Shown here: in pieces, positions 44,927-52,155 of the stretch
Layout of the letters: each line of letters begins with the position of its first letter
How positions within the stretch are numbered: the stretch's first letter is position 1
Source: Rhizobium sp. WYJ-E13
GTDB lineage: Bacteria; Pseudomonadota; Alphaproteobacteria; Rhizobiales; Rhizobiaceae
Reading direction: 5' to 3'
NCBI RefSeq assembly: GCF_018987265.1
Contig: NZ_CP076853.1
Coordinates: forward strand, 1,240,001-1,304,000
DNA: 64,000 nucleotides
Notes under the pieces: model-generated
The model's input: only the letters and a program-made list of their open reading frames with translations
Told to the model about the DNA's origin: nothing
The model's database searches: none
Position numbers and translations under genes: made by a program

Positions 44927-46566
44927 TGAGCAAGAGTGCCTTTCCGGCATGGGTTTTCGACAACAGCCCGATTGATGATCCGCTTGGCTACGGCGACCGC
45001 GCCGTGCGCTTTCTCCGCGCCTTGCGCCACCCGGCCAGCACCGCACCAAAGCACGCTTTCCAGCTTTACACGCCGTTCGAGCGGATGACGAAGCGCATCT
45101 ATGGGCCGCGCAACGCGGATGGCACCCGCGTCGTGAAGAAGGCATTCGTCATGCTCGGCCGTGGCAATCGCAAGACTAGCCACGCCGCCGCGTGGTCGCT
45201 CTTGCATCTGCTTGGTCCCGAAGCCGTGCCGGCCGGACAGGTGATCTTTGCTGCTTGCGACCGCGAGCAGGCCGGCATCGGTTTCCGTGAGGCGGCGAAC
45301 ATTGTCCGCATGGATCGCCGGCTTGTTGGCGCGACGAAGATCAACGACGCTTTCAATTCTGCCAAGCAGATCCTGAACCGGCGTAATGGTGCGACGCTGA
45401 AGGCGATTTCCAGCGACGGCAGGGCGCAACATGGCACCACTCCGAATTTCATCCTTATGGACGAGATTCACCAGTGGCCGAACCGCGACTTGTTCGAGGC
45501 GTTGGACTCCGGCACGACGAAGGTGGCCGACCCGCTCACCATCATCTGCACCACGGCAGGACGCGGGCAAGATAATCTCGGCTTTGAACAATACGATTAC
45601 GCCTACAAGGTAGCTACCGGCGAGATTGATGACCCGACCGTATTGCCGATCCTTTTCCAGCTTGAACCCGGCGATGACTGGCGAGACGAAGCGACTTGGA
45701 CGAAGGCGAACCCTGGCCTGCCTTATGGATTCCCTAACATCGTCGGCTTGCGCAACAAGTCGAAGGAAGCGGAGAATAGCCCGCCGGCCCGCTACCAGTT
45801 CCAGCAGTTAAACCTGAATATCTGGCAGGCCGCTTCCCGCGATCCGCTCTTCGATATGGGCGTGTATGATGCGGGCCGTGATCCGAACTTCGACCTTGGC
45901 GAGCTTGAGGGCTTGCCGTGCTGGCTAGGCGTGGACCTGTCCCGTTCCGGCGACCTTACGGCTATTGTCGCCGCGTTCCGACACGAGGATGGGCGCATTT
46001 CGGTTCACCCGTGGTTCTTCCTGCCGTCCGAAGGCTTGGAGGATAAGGCCAAGCTTGAGCAGGTTCCTTATCCCAGATGGCGCGACGACGGCCTGTTGAC
46101 CGTGATCGACGGCCCGGTGATCGAGCCCGATGCGATCGCCGACAAGATCGTTGATCTCTGCGGCACCTTTGACGTGCAGGAAGTCGTCTTCGATCCGTCG
46201 CTTGCCGGCCCGCTCATGGCGAAGCTCATGGATCACGGCATCACCGTGCTTCAGCTTCCCCAGACGGCGAAGCACATGCACGGCCCGATCTGTGACCTTG
46301 AGCGCATCGTGAACGGTCGCCGCATCCGGCACGGTGCTCACCCGATCCTTCGCAATCACTTTGAGAGCGTCGTCGTGAAGCGCGCGACCAGCGCCAGCGA
46401 ATTGACCACGATGCACAAGGGCACTCGCCACAGCAACCATATCGATGGCGCGATTGCTTCCGCCTTGTCCGTTTTCCGGGCAGCGGCAAACGACAATCAG
46501 CGCTCAATTTTCGACCGTGATCCCGATGAATTCGACCAGCTTCACGATGAAGCCGCAGCCGCATAA
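44926..46566 (+). CDS. Terminase large subunit
   Basis: 546 residues. The ATPase has a Walker A-type loop at residues 76-84 (MLGRGNRKT) and Walker B with catalytic glutamate at 176-181 (ILMDEIHQW). The nuclease domain begins LGVDLSRSGDLTA (D337) and ends near HSNHIDGAIASALSVF. It follows the small subunit and precedes the tape measure, a shifted place since terminases commonly precede the portal. Confidence 0.93.
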   Translation: MSKSAFPAWVFDNSPIDDPLGYGDRAVRFLRALRHPASTAPKHAFQLYTPFERMTKRIYGPRNADGTRVVKKAFVMLGRGNRKTSHAAAWSLLHLLGPEAVPAGQVIFAACDREQAGIGFREAANIVRMDRRLVGATKINDAFNSAKQILNRRNGATLKAISSDGRAQHGTTPNFILMDEIHQWPNRDLFEALDSGTTKVADPLTIICTTAGRGQDNLGFEQYDYAYKVATGEIDDPTVLPILFQLEPGDDWRDEATWTKANPGLPYGFPNIVGLRNKSKEAENSPPARYQFQQLNLNIWQAASRDPLFDMGVYDAGRDPNFDLGELEGLPCWLGVDLSRSGDLTAIVAAFRHEDGRISVHPWFFLPSEGLEDKAKLEQVPYPRWRDDGLLTVIDGPVIEPDAIADKIVDLCGTFDVQEVVFDPSLAGPLMAKLMDHGITVLQLPQTAKHMHGPICDLERIVNGRRIRHGAHPILRNHFESVVVKRATSASELTTMHKGTRHSNHIDGAIASALSVFRAAANDNQRSIFDRDPDEFDQLHDEAAAA

Positions 46567-46577
46567 GGAATAGTAGA

Positions 46578-49319
46578 ATGAGCGATGAGCAGCGCCTTTT
46601 GGTGACATTCGAAGCCCGCTTGAACAAGTATGAGCGCGATCTTGAGCGCTCAAAGGGAAAGAGCCGCACCAATTTCCGCGCGATCCAGAAGGAAGCCGAA
46701 ACAGCCGGTTCCGGTATCGAGAAGGCTATGGACGGCGCGCTTGGAACGCTCGGCAGCTTCGGCAAGGGCTTGCTAGGCGGTATCGCGGGCGGGCTTGCCG
46801 TGGGTGGCCTGGACGAAATCATTGGACGCGTCGGCGAGCTTGCGAAGGGAGTTGCGGAAATCGGTGACAGCGCCAAGATGGCCGGCTTGTCGTCCAAGTC
46901 CTTTCAGGAACTCGGTTTCGTTGCCGATCAAAACCGCATCCCGATCGATGCGCTAACCGACGCCATGAAGGAGCTTTCCCTTCGCGCTGATGAGTGGGTC
47001 CAGACCGGCAGCGGCAGCGGCGCGGAGTCCTTCCGGCGCATGGGTTATAGCGCCGAAGAGCTTGCCCGGAAGCTCCAAGATCCGAAGGAACTCTTGCTGG
47101 ATATAATCGACCGTATGCAGCAATTCGATAGCGCGGCCCGCATCCGCGTTTCCGATGAGGTGTTCGGCGGACAGGGCGGCGAAAAGTTCGTGCAGCTTAT
47201 CGACCGTGGCGCTGACAGCATCCGCGCGACGATTAAGGAAGCCAATGATCTCGGCATCGTTATTGATGACCAGCTTATTCAGCGCGCCGATGAATTTGAT
47301 CGAAAGTGGTCAAAAGCTGCAAGCTCATTCGGCACCTATTGGAAGGAAGCCTTTCTAAGCGCGGCGTATCTCGCCGACGACTTCCTGGACCGTTTCAACA
47401 AGATCGATGAGCAGACGACCCGCAACGTGCAGACCGCGCTTGTGTCAGCTTACCAGAAGCTTGAGACGGCCAAGACACGCCTCGCCGAACTCAACGAAGA
47501 GAAAGCAGCGTTTCCCGACGATCCGACCATTGATCTGAATATTGAACGTCAAAAGCAGCTTGTAGAAGAACTCACCGGCGAAGCCATGAAGCTTCGCGAT
47601 GTTCTCGACCGACGCAACGGCTATAGCGACAATTTCGTTTATAAGACCGGCGAGGATGCCAAAGGCGCGACCCCTCTCGTGAACAACCTCAACAACGCCC
47701 TGTCCGGCAGCGGCAGCGCGGCAGCGAAGGCCGTCGCCGGCATCAAAAGCTATTCCGACGCTATCCGCGCCCTGAAAGAAGAAGTGCCGGATTTGGCGAA
47801 GTCGCTCGCCGATCTGGATGCCAAGAGCAAGATTGACGCAATCTATCAGAAGGCTATTGCCGGCGCTTCCGGTCAGCGCGAAATCGCCCTGGCTAATGAG
47901 ATGCGCGGCAAGGCGCTTTCCTCGCTCAACCTCAAGAGCGCGACGGACGACCCGACGACCTACCTTTCCGCGATCCTCGCAAACGGCAAGGGCAAGGATA
48001 GCCTCACCGGAATGCAGACAGCGTTTCGTGAGAAGCTAGCGAAAATGATCGCATCTATGCCGGATGATCTGAAGGGCACCGTCACCATTAATTCCGGCTT
48101 CCGCGATATCGCACGGCAGCGACAGCTTTGGTTTGATGCCCTCAAAAAGTATGGTTCCCCGGAAGAGGCGCGCAAGTGGGTGGCACCTCCCGGCAATAGC
48201 CAGCACAACAAGGGTAATGCTGCTGATCTTGGCTATTCGAACGACCGCGCCCGTGATTGGGTTCATTCGAACGCCGGCAACTTCGGCCTGTCTTTCCCAC
48301 TCTCGAATGAGAACTGGCATATCGAAGACGCCGATGCGCGCGGGAAGCAAACTGCCGACGAGATCGAACGGCTGACGCAGGCAGCACAGAAGCAGGCCGA
48401 TGCGTATAGCCAGATCACCGGTGGCGCGCGTGAATACACGGCACAGCAGGGTATTGAACAGCAGGCGCTGAGTATGACCGCACGGCAAGCGGCAGCGCTG
48501 CGTTACGAGCAGGAAATGCTCAATGAAGCGCAGCGGGCCGGTATCGCGCTCACGCCACAGCAGCGGCAGGAAATCGCCAGCCTCGCGCAGGGGATGGCAG
48601 CGGCAGAAACCAGCGTGGACGACTTCCGCCAGAAGCAAGAGCAAGCGCAGGAGACAGCCCACTTCTTCGGGCAGTCCATGACCGATGCTCTCACCGGCAT
48701 CATTGACGGCACGATGACGGCACAAGAGGCATTGCAGCAGTTCCTGAAAACCCTTCTTCAAGCGAGCCTTCAGGCCCTGCTTATGGGCGAGGGTCCGTTG
48801 GCAAATCTGTTTGGCACAGCGCCCAAAACCGACAAGCAGAAGGAGGGCGGTGGCGTTGGCTTCGGTGGCCTGTTCGGTTCGCTGCTTGGTGGCTTGTTTG
48901 GATTTTCCGAAGGTGGCTTTACCGGACATGGTGGAAAGTATGAGCCGGCAGGCGTCGTGCATCGTGGCGAGTTTGTCATGAGCAAGGAGGCAACGCGCCG
49001 GATTGGTGTTGCGAACCTTGAAGCTATGCACCGTGGCGCACTTCGCGGCGGGTTCGCCGAAGGCGGCTACGTTGGTGATGCCCCGGCACTCCGCAAGCCG
49101 AATCTTCAGGCCGCGAATAGCAACAGCGCGCCGGTGCAGCAGATTAGCATTTCGGCACCGGTTACAGTGACAGGTAGCTCTGGAACGCCCGAGCAAAACG
49201 CCGAACTTGCCAAGCAGATTAGCGCCGAATTGGAAACGACAATGCGCGGCGTTGTTATTCGAGAATTGCAGCAGCAGATGAGGCCGGGCAACATGCTTTC
49301 AGCAGGCCGGGGCCGATAA
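46578..49319 (+). CDS. Tail tape measure protein with embedded M15 peptidase
   Basis: 913 residues. The N-terminal part is helical and coiled-coil-like, with a hydrophobic glycine run (GKGLLGGIAGGLAVGGLDEI). Around residues 495-590 is a D-Ala-D-Ala carboxypeptidase-like M15 domain: INSGFRDIARQRQLW, NSQHNKGNAADLGYSNDRAR and NENWHIEDADAR with the HxxxxxxD and H zinc pattern. The rest (VMSKEATRRIGVANLEAMHR) is the lambda-type C-terminus. The peptidase could open host murein during DNA entry. Confidence 0.85.
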   Translation: MSDEQRLLVTFEARLNKYERDLERSKGKSRTNFRAIQKEAETAGSGIEKAMDGALGTLGSFGKGLLGGIAGGLAVGGLDEIIGRVGELAKGVAEIGDSAKMAGLSSKSFQELGFVADQNRIPIDALTDAMKELSLRADEWVQTGSGSGAESFRRMGYSAEELARKLQDPKELLLDIIDRMQQFDSAARIRVSDEVFGGQGGEKFVQLIDRGADSIRATIKEANDLGIVIDDQLIQRADEFDRKWSKAASSFGTYWKEAFLSAAYLADDFLDRFNKIDEQTTRNVQTALVSAYQKLETAKTRLAELNEEKAAFPDDPTIDLNIERQKQLVEELTGEAMKLRDVLDRRNGYSDNFVYKTGEDAKGATPLVNNLNNALSGSGSAAAKAVAGIKSYSDAIRALKEEVPDLAKSLADLDAKSKIDAIYQKAIAGASGQREIALANEMRGKALSSLNLKSATDDPTTYLSAILANGKGKDSLTGMQTAFREKLAKMIASMPDDLKGTVTINSGFRDIARQRQLWFDALKKYGSPEEARKWVAPPGNSQHNKGNAADLGYSNDRARDWVHSNAGNFGLSFPLSNENWHIEDADARGKQTADEIERLTQAAQKQADAYSQITGGAREYTAQQGIEQQALSMTARQAAALRYEQEMLNEAQRAGIALTPQQRQEIASLAQGMAAAETSVDDFRQKQEQAQETAHFFGQSMTDALTGIIDGTMTAQEALQQFLKTLLQASLQALLMGEGPLANLFGTAPKTDKQKEGGGVGFGGLFGSLLGGLFGFSEGGFTGHGGKYEPAGVVHRGEFVMSKEATRRIGVANLEAMHRGALRGGFAEGGYVGDAPALRKPNLQAANSNSAPVQQISISAPVTVTGSSGTPEQNAELAKQISAELETTMRGVVIRELQQQMRPGNMLSAGRGR

Positions 49320-49326
49320 CGCAAAA

Positions 49327-49353
49327 CGCCGGAAGGGAGTTAGGCTTCCGGCG
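49327..49353 (+). terminator. Stem after the tape measure gene
   Basis: Perfect 9-bp stem CGCCGGAAG / CTTCCGGCG with a 9-base loop, eight bases after the stop. No T-run follows, so it may be a stabilising stem or rho-assisted end of the operon. Confidence 0.5.
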
Positions 49354-49678
49354 CTCGCAATCAATCTTGATCAACATATACGGCGGCCCAGCGCCCCGCG
49401 TTTGATCGCTATGATTCTCCCATTTGCTCCGCATGCCGTCAATACGACAAAGTATAAAATCGCTGTCTAACGACCATCTTTAAATGATTTTTAGACAAAA
49501 CTGCCGTATTGAGCAGTAATTCCAACCTTGCTAGAATGTTCTTTGATCACAAAAGAAAAGGGCCGGTCAGCTTTTCGACTGATGACCGGACCCTCGAAGG
49601 TTTGGAATGGATTTATATTACCATCGCACGCGCGAAGGTCAAGATTCTCATGCGTTTTTTCTTCGAGAGGCTCGTTAA
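49354..49678 (+). other. Non-coding gap before the HUH-like gene
   Basis: About 325 bases, AT-rich toward the middle, with no supported gene; the open frames here are Arg/Lys-rich and lack ribosome sites. It holds GTCTAA...TTAGAC inverted copies near 49465-49495 and a stem GGCCGGTCA / TGACCGG at 49561-49588. It should contain the promoter of the HUH-like gene and could hold a nicking origin. Confidence 0.4.
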
Positions 49679-50479
49679 ATGGCCTCGTTCGAAAACGTGG
49701 ATTTTGCAACATTTGCGACGTCTCAAAATCAGGCTGAAATCCCTACGCCGCAAGGCCTTCGCGCCGCGCTTGGGGATGCAGATCTAGTATATGCAAACAA
49801 CACCCTAACCACCTCCCAACCTCTCTATCTCACCCTCGTAGCCAATGAGCTTCGGAAGTATGAGGCCTATCAGGAAGTCCACAAGCCTAGAGGCAGGAAC
49901 GCCAAGCTTTCCATCAAGGCAACCCGTGCCGCTCACAAGAAGACGAAGGGATGGGAACGCCTGTCACCTGACGATCGCCAGCGCCGTGTTCTCGACTTCG
50001 CGTTCCGCAGCGAGTCCGTTGCCTGGACATTGAACCTCACGGCGAAGCAGGCAACTAGGCTTAGGCAATCTGATCGTCCGCCGGCTAAGATGCTGGCCGA
50101 CGCGATCAACCGCGCTTCCAAGCGCCTTCTGGGTCGTGCCGTGCCAATCTCTCTTGCTTTAGAGGTGTCACCGACCGGGAGGCTTCACGCTCACGGTATC
50201 GCCACCCTAGAGCGCGGCGAGTGGAAAGCCTTCCGCGAAGCTCTCAAAAGCGCGGGCGGCAAGGTCGAAGGTTCCGGTGCGGGCCGGCAGACGGACACAC
50301 GCAAGCTGTGGAATGCAATCGGATGGGCAAGCTACATCGCCAAGGATTTCGCCCTGACGGCTGAATCGCTCGGCAACGACAAGATTTTCTACCAGTGCAA
50401 CGCGACCCGCGCCGGTGCGCGTGATGAGTATGAGGCGAGCTTGGCGCGGCAGAAGATCGCCCGGAGAGGCAGGCGGTAA
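49679..50479 (+). CDS. HUH-type replication initiator-like protein
   Basis: 266 residues. Three motifs of HUH endonucleases appear in order: a strand VAWTLNLTAK at 114-123 (motif I), RLHAHGI with H170 and H172 (the HUH pair), and GWASYIAKD with Y219 and K222 (single-tyrosine motif III). The N-terminal 100 residues are basic. Such proteins nick DNA for rolling-circle replication or transfer. No helicase domain follows, as in small plasmid and filamentous-phage Reps. The family name is inferred from these motifs. Confidence 0.55.
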   Translation: MASFENVDFATFATSQNQAEIPTPQGLRAALGDADLVYANNTLTTSQPLYLTLVANELRKYEAYQEVHKPRGRNAKLSIKATRAAHKKTKGWERLSPDDRQRRVLDFAFRSESVAWTLNLTAKQATRLRQSDRPPAKMLADAINRASKRLLGRAVPISLALEVSPTGRLHAHGIATLERGEWKAFREALKSAGGKVEGSGAGRQTDTRKLWNAIGWASYIAKDFALTAESLGNDKIFYQCNATRAGARDEYEASLARQKIARRGRR

Positions 50480-50527
50480 GTCAATATTTACTGACTAAGT
50501 ATTTGATATTATTCGTTATTATCACTT

Positions 50528-50554
50528 TTAACGCTTTACATCTGATGTTAGATC
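50528..50554 (+). promoter_or_regulatory. Shared box, first copy
   Basis: TTAACGCT at 50528 and GTTAGATC at 50547 are 11 bases apart upstream of the 50598 gene. The same two words recur 12 bases apart before the 50830 gene. An inverted GCGTTAA also lies at 50569. They look like a common promoter or operator. Confidence 0.35.
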
Positions 50555-50597
50555 GGGGATATCGGTAGGCGTTAAATCGAACCGAAGGGCTTTTGAA

Positions 50598-50786
50598 ATG
50601 CAGACTGTAGCCAATGAAATCTATCTCCCCGACGATCTCTATGAAGAGGTCGTGAACCGGCTCGTTGAAGTCATTCCGCTGCTCGGTGGCCGTGATGAGC
50701 TTGTCGCCCGCCTTGGCGAAGTGACCGGGATTTGGCCGGAACACACGCGCGCCGATGCAGAGTTCTTATACGCTCTTGCATCTTAA
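50598..50786 (+). CDS. Small hypothetical protein
   Basis: 62 residues: EIYLPDDLYEEVVNRLVEVI, PLLGGRDELVARLGEVTGIW. Acidic and helical with no motif I know. The start has a weak ribosome site (GAAGGGC at 50584-50590). It lies after the HUH-like gene and shares upstream words with the 50830 gene. Its end overlaps the second shared box. Confidence 0.5.
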   Translation: MQTVANEIYLPDDLYEEVVNRLVEVIPLLGGRDELVARLGEVTGIWPEHTRADAEFLYALAS

Positions 50787-50810
50787 CGCTAACGTGTTAA
50801 AAGTTAGATC
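50783..50810 (+). promoter_or_regulatory. Shared box, second copy, with dyad
   Basis: TTAACGCTAACGTGTTAA is a near-perfect dyad (TTAACGC / GTGTTAA, one mismatch) followed by GTTAGATC at 50803. It lies 20 bases before the 50830 gene and overlaps the last codon of the preceding one. Confidence 0.4.
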
Positions 50811-50829
50811 ATCAATGAAGGGGTTAGTG

Positions 50830-51321
50830 ATGGTCAAGACGGCGGCAGAGTATCAGCGCGCGTATCGTGAACGGTTGAAGGAGCAGCAAAAGCGATCGGT
50901 CGGCGTGGCCGATGAAGCTTTCAAAGAGCCTTTTCATGAGTTCATGGCCGACCATTGGGAGGACGTAAACGCCTATCTCGAATGGGCCGGCGTCAAAGAC
51001 TCGCCAGACTACGAGGCTGACGGCGACACTGATCCGGAATGGATCCCCGATTTTGATGGTCCTAACCGCGGGGCGCTCGGCAGGGCGGAAAGGATCGTCG
51101 GGCTTTATCTCGACGCCGCAAACACGCTTGCCGGCTACATCAACCGCTACAAGGTGCGGGAGATCAGCAACCGGATCGCCGAACTTGAGGCCGCAGACCT
51201 CAGCGACCCGGAAGCACGGAAACAGGCTTTGGCGGATATCGTCAGGCTTACGAAATACCGCGACCAACTTGCAAAGCAGGTCCGGTGGACCCTTCCGCAA
51301 TGGAAGGTCAAAGGCGAGTGA
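50830..51321 (+). CDS. Hypothetical protein
   Basis: 163 residues from the ATG with AAGGGG six bases upstream. The N-terminus is basic and helical (TAAEYQRAYRERLKEQQKRS), the middle acidic (DYEADGDTDPEWIPDFDGPN), the C-terminus helical again (VREISNRIAELEAADLSDPE). No membrane segment. I do not recognise it. Confidence 0.6.
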   Translation: MVKTAAEYQRAYRERLKEQQKRSVGVADEAFKEPFHEFMADHWEDVNAYLEWAGVKDSPDYEADGDTDPEWIPDFDGPNRGALGRAERIVGLYLDAANTLAGYINRYKVREISNRIAELEAADLSDPEARKQALADIVRLTKYRDQLAKQVRWTLPQWKVKGE

Positions 51322-51413
51322 TCGCCGTCGAAAATGGGAACGGCGAAGCTCCATCGCCAAACTTCGCTTTGCCGTCCCTCAGTTTGAACATCGCAATAAC
51401 AGAGGAAATCACG

Positions 51414-51734
51414 ATGACAGATTTGAATAGCACGGGGGGTAAATCGCCCGCAACGCCCCCCATGCCTCTCAGCAAGATCGCAGAGCACTTGCGGACCCGC
51501 TCCGGCCTGTCGCCAATCCTGCAACAGCTTATTGAGAAGAGCCATCAGCATCCGGAGCCTGCGGATGATGATTTCAATATTCAGCAGGTGGCAATCATTC
51601 TGAAAGCTACCGAGATCGCAAAAGCGAATTCGGATAATTCGGCCAACTTCGATTTCGCTGCTGGCTACGTCGCCGGTCTTCTCCTTACGGATTCCGAATA
51701 CGTGAAGGCCAAGACCATGGCAGCCACGCTCTAG
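51414..51734 (+). CDS. Hypothetical protein
   Basis: 106 residues starting MTDLNSTGGKSPATPPMPLS, with AGAGGAAAT before the ATG. The rest is helical (IAEHLRTRSGLSPILQQLIE; VAIILKATEIAKANSDNSAN) and ends near a strong terminator. It may be cotranscribed with the 50830 gene. Function unknown. Confidence 0.55.
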   Translation: MTDLNSTGGKSPATPPMPLSKIAEHLRTRSGLSPILQQLIEKSHQHPEPADDDFNIQQVAIILKATEIAKANSDNSANFDFAAGYVAGLLLTDSEYVKAKTMAATL

Positions 51735-51743
51735 AATCTAATC

Positions 51744-51768
51744 GGCCCGCTTCTCAGCGGGCCTTTTT
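51744..51768 (+). terminator. Intrinsic terminator
   Basis: Perfect 8-bp stem GGCCCGCT / AGCGGGCC with loop TCTC and TTTTT. It closes the 50598-51734 gene group. Confidence 0.88.
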
Positions 51769-51783
51769 AATCTGGAAAACCTA

Positions 51784-52065
51784 ATGGCAAAATTCTCACC
51801 CGAAACAATCGAAAAGCACTTGCGGCGCAAGCACCCCGGTTGCCCGGATTTCGCGGTCGCGTTCTTTGTCGCCGAGATCACTGCAAAGGATTGGAAAGGC
51901 GCATCAATCGGCAAAGCAGTCGGCATCACGATGCAGAACGTGCTTCGCCATACTATGACTGACTATGATCAAATGCTTCTAGCCGGCGTGGAGCGCGATG
52001 AGGCGCGACGGCGTGTGCAGCCAAAAGTAAACGCAATAATATCCGCGTGGAACAAACGTCTCTGA
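51784..52065 (+). CDS. Small hypothetical protein
   Basis: 93 residues: FSPETIEKHLRRKHPGCPDF, VAEITAKDWKGASIGKAVGI. The second part (GASIGKAVGITMQNVLRHTM) could form a helix-turn-helix, and the protein is basic. It is the only candidate DNA-binding regulator in this half of the element, but the match is weak. It lies 90 bases before the restriction-modification gene. Confidence 0.5.
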   Translation: MAKFSPETIEKHLRRKHPGCPDFAVAFFVAEITAKDWKGASIGKAVGITMQNVLRHTMTDYDQMLLAGVERDEARRRVQPKVNAIISAWNKRL

Positions 52066-52155
52066 TCGCGCGACTGATCGAGCGGCCCTTGTGTTTCGAC
52101 TTTGCCGGATCGCAGTTAGCCGCTATACCGCCCTCCGCATGAGAGGGGAATCGGC

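Noticed and set aside
49509..49787. 92-codon plus-strand frame before the HUH-like gene
   Set aside because: Arg/Lys-rich, no ribosome site, and its end overlaps the HUH-like gene in another frame; treated as non-coding.
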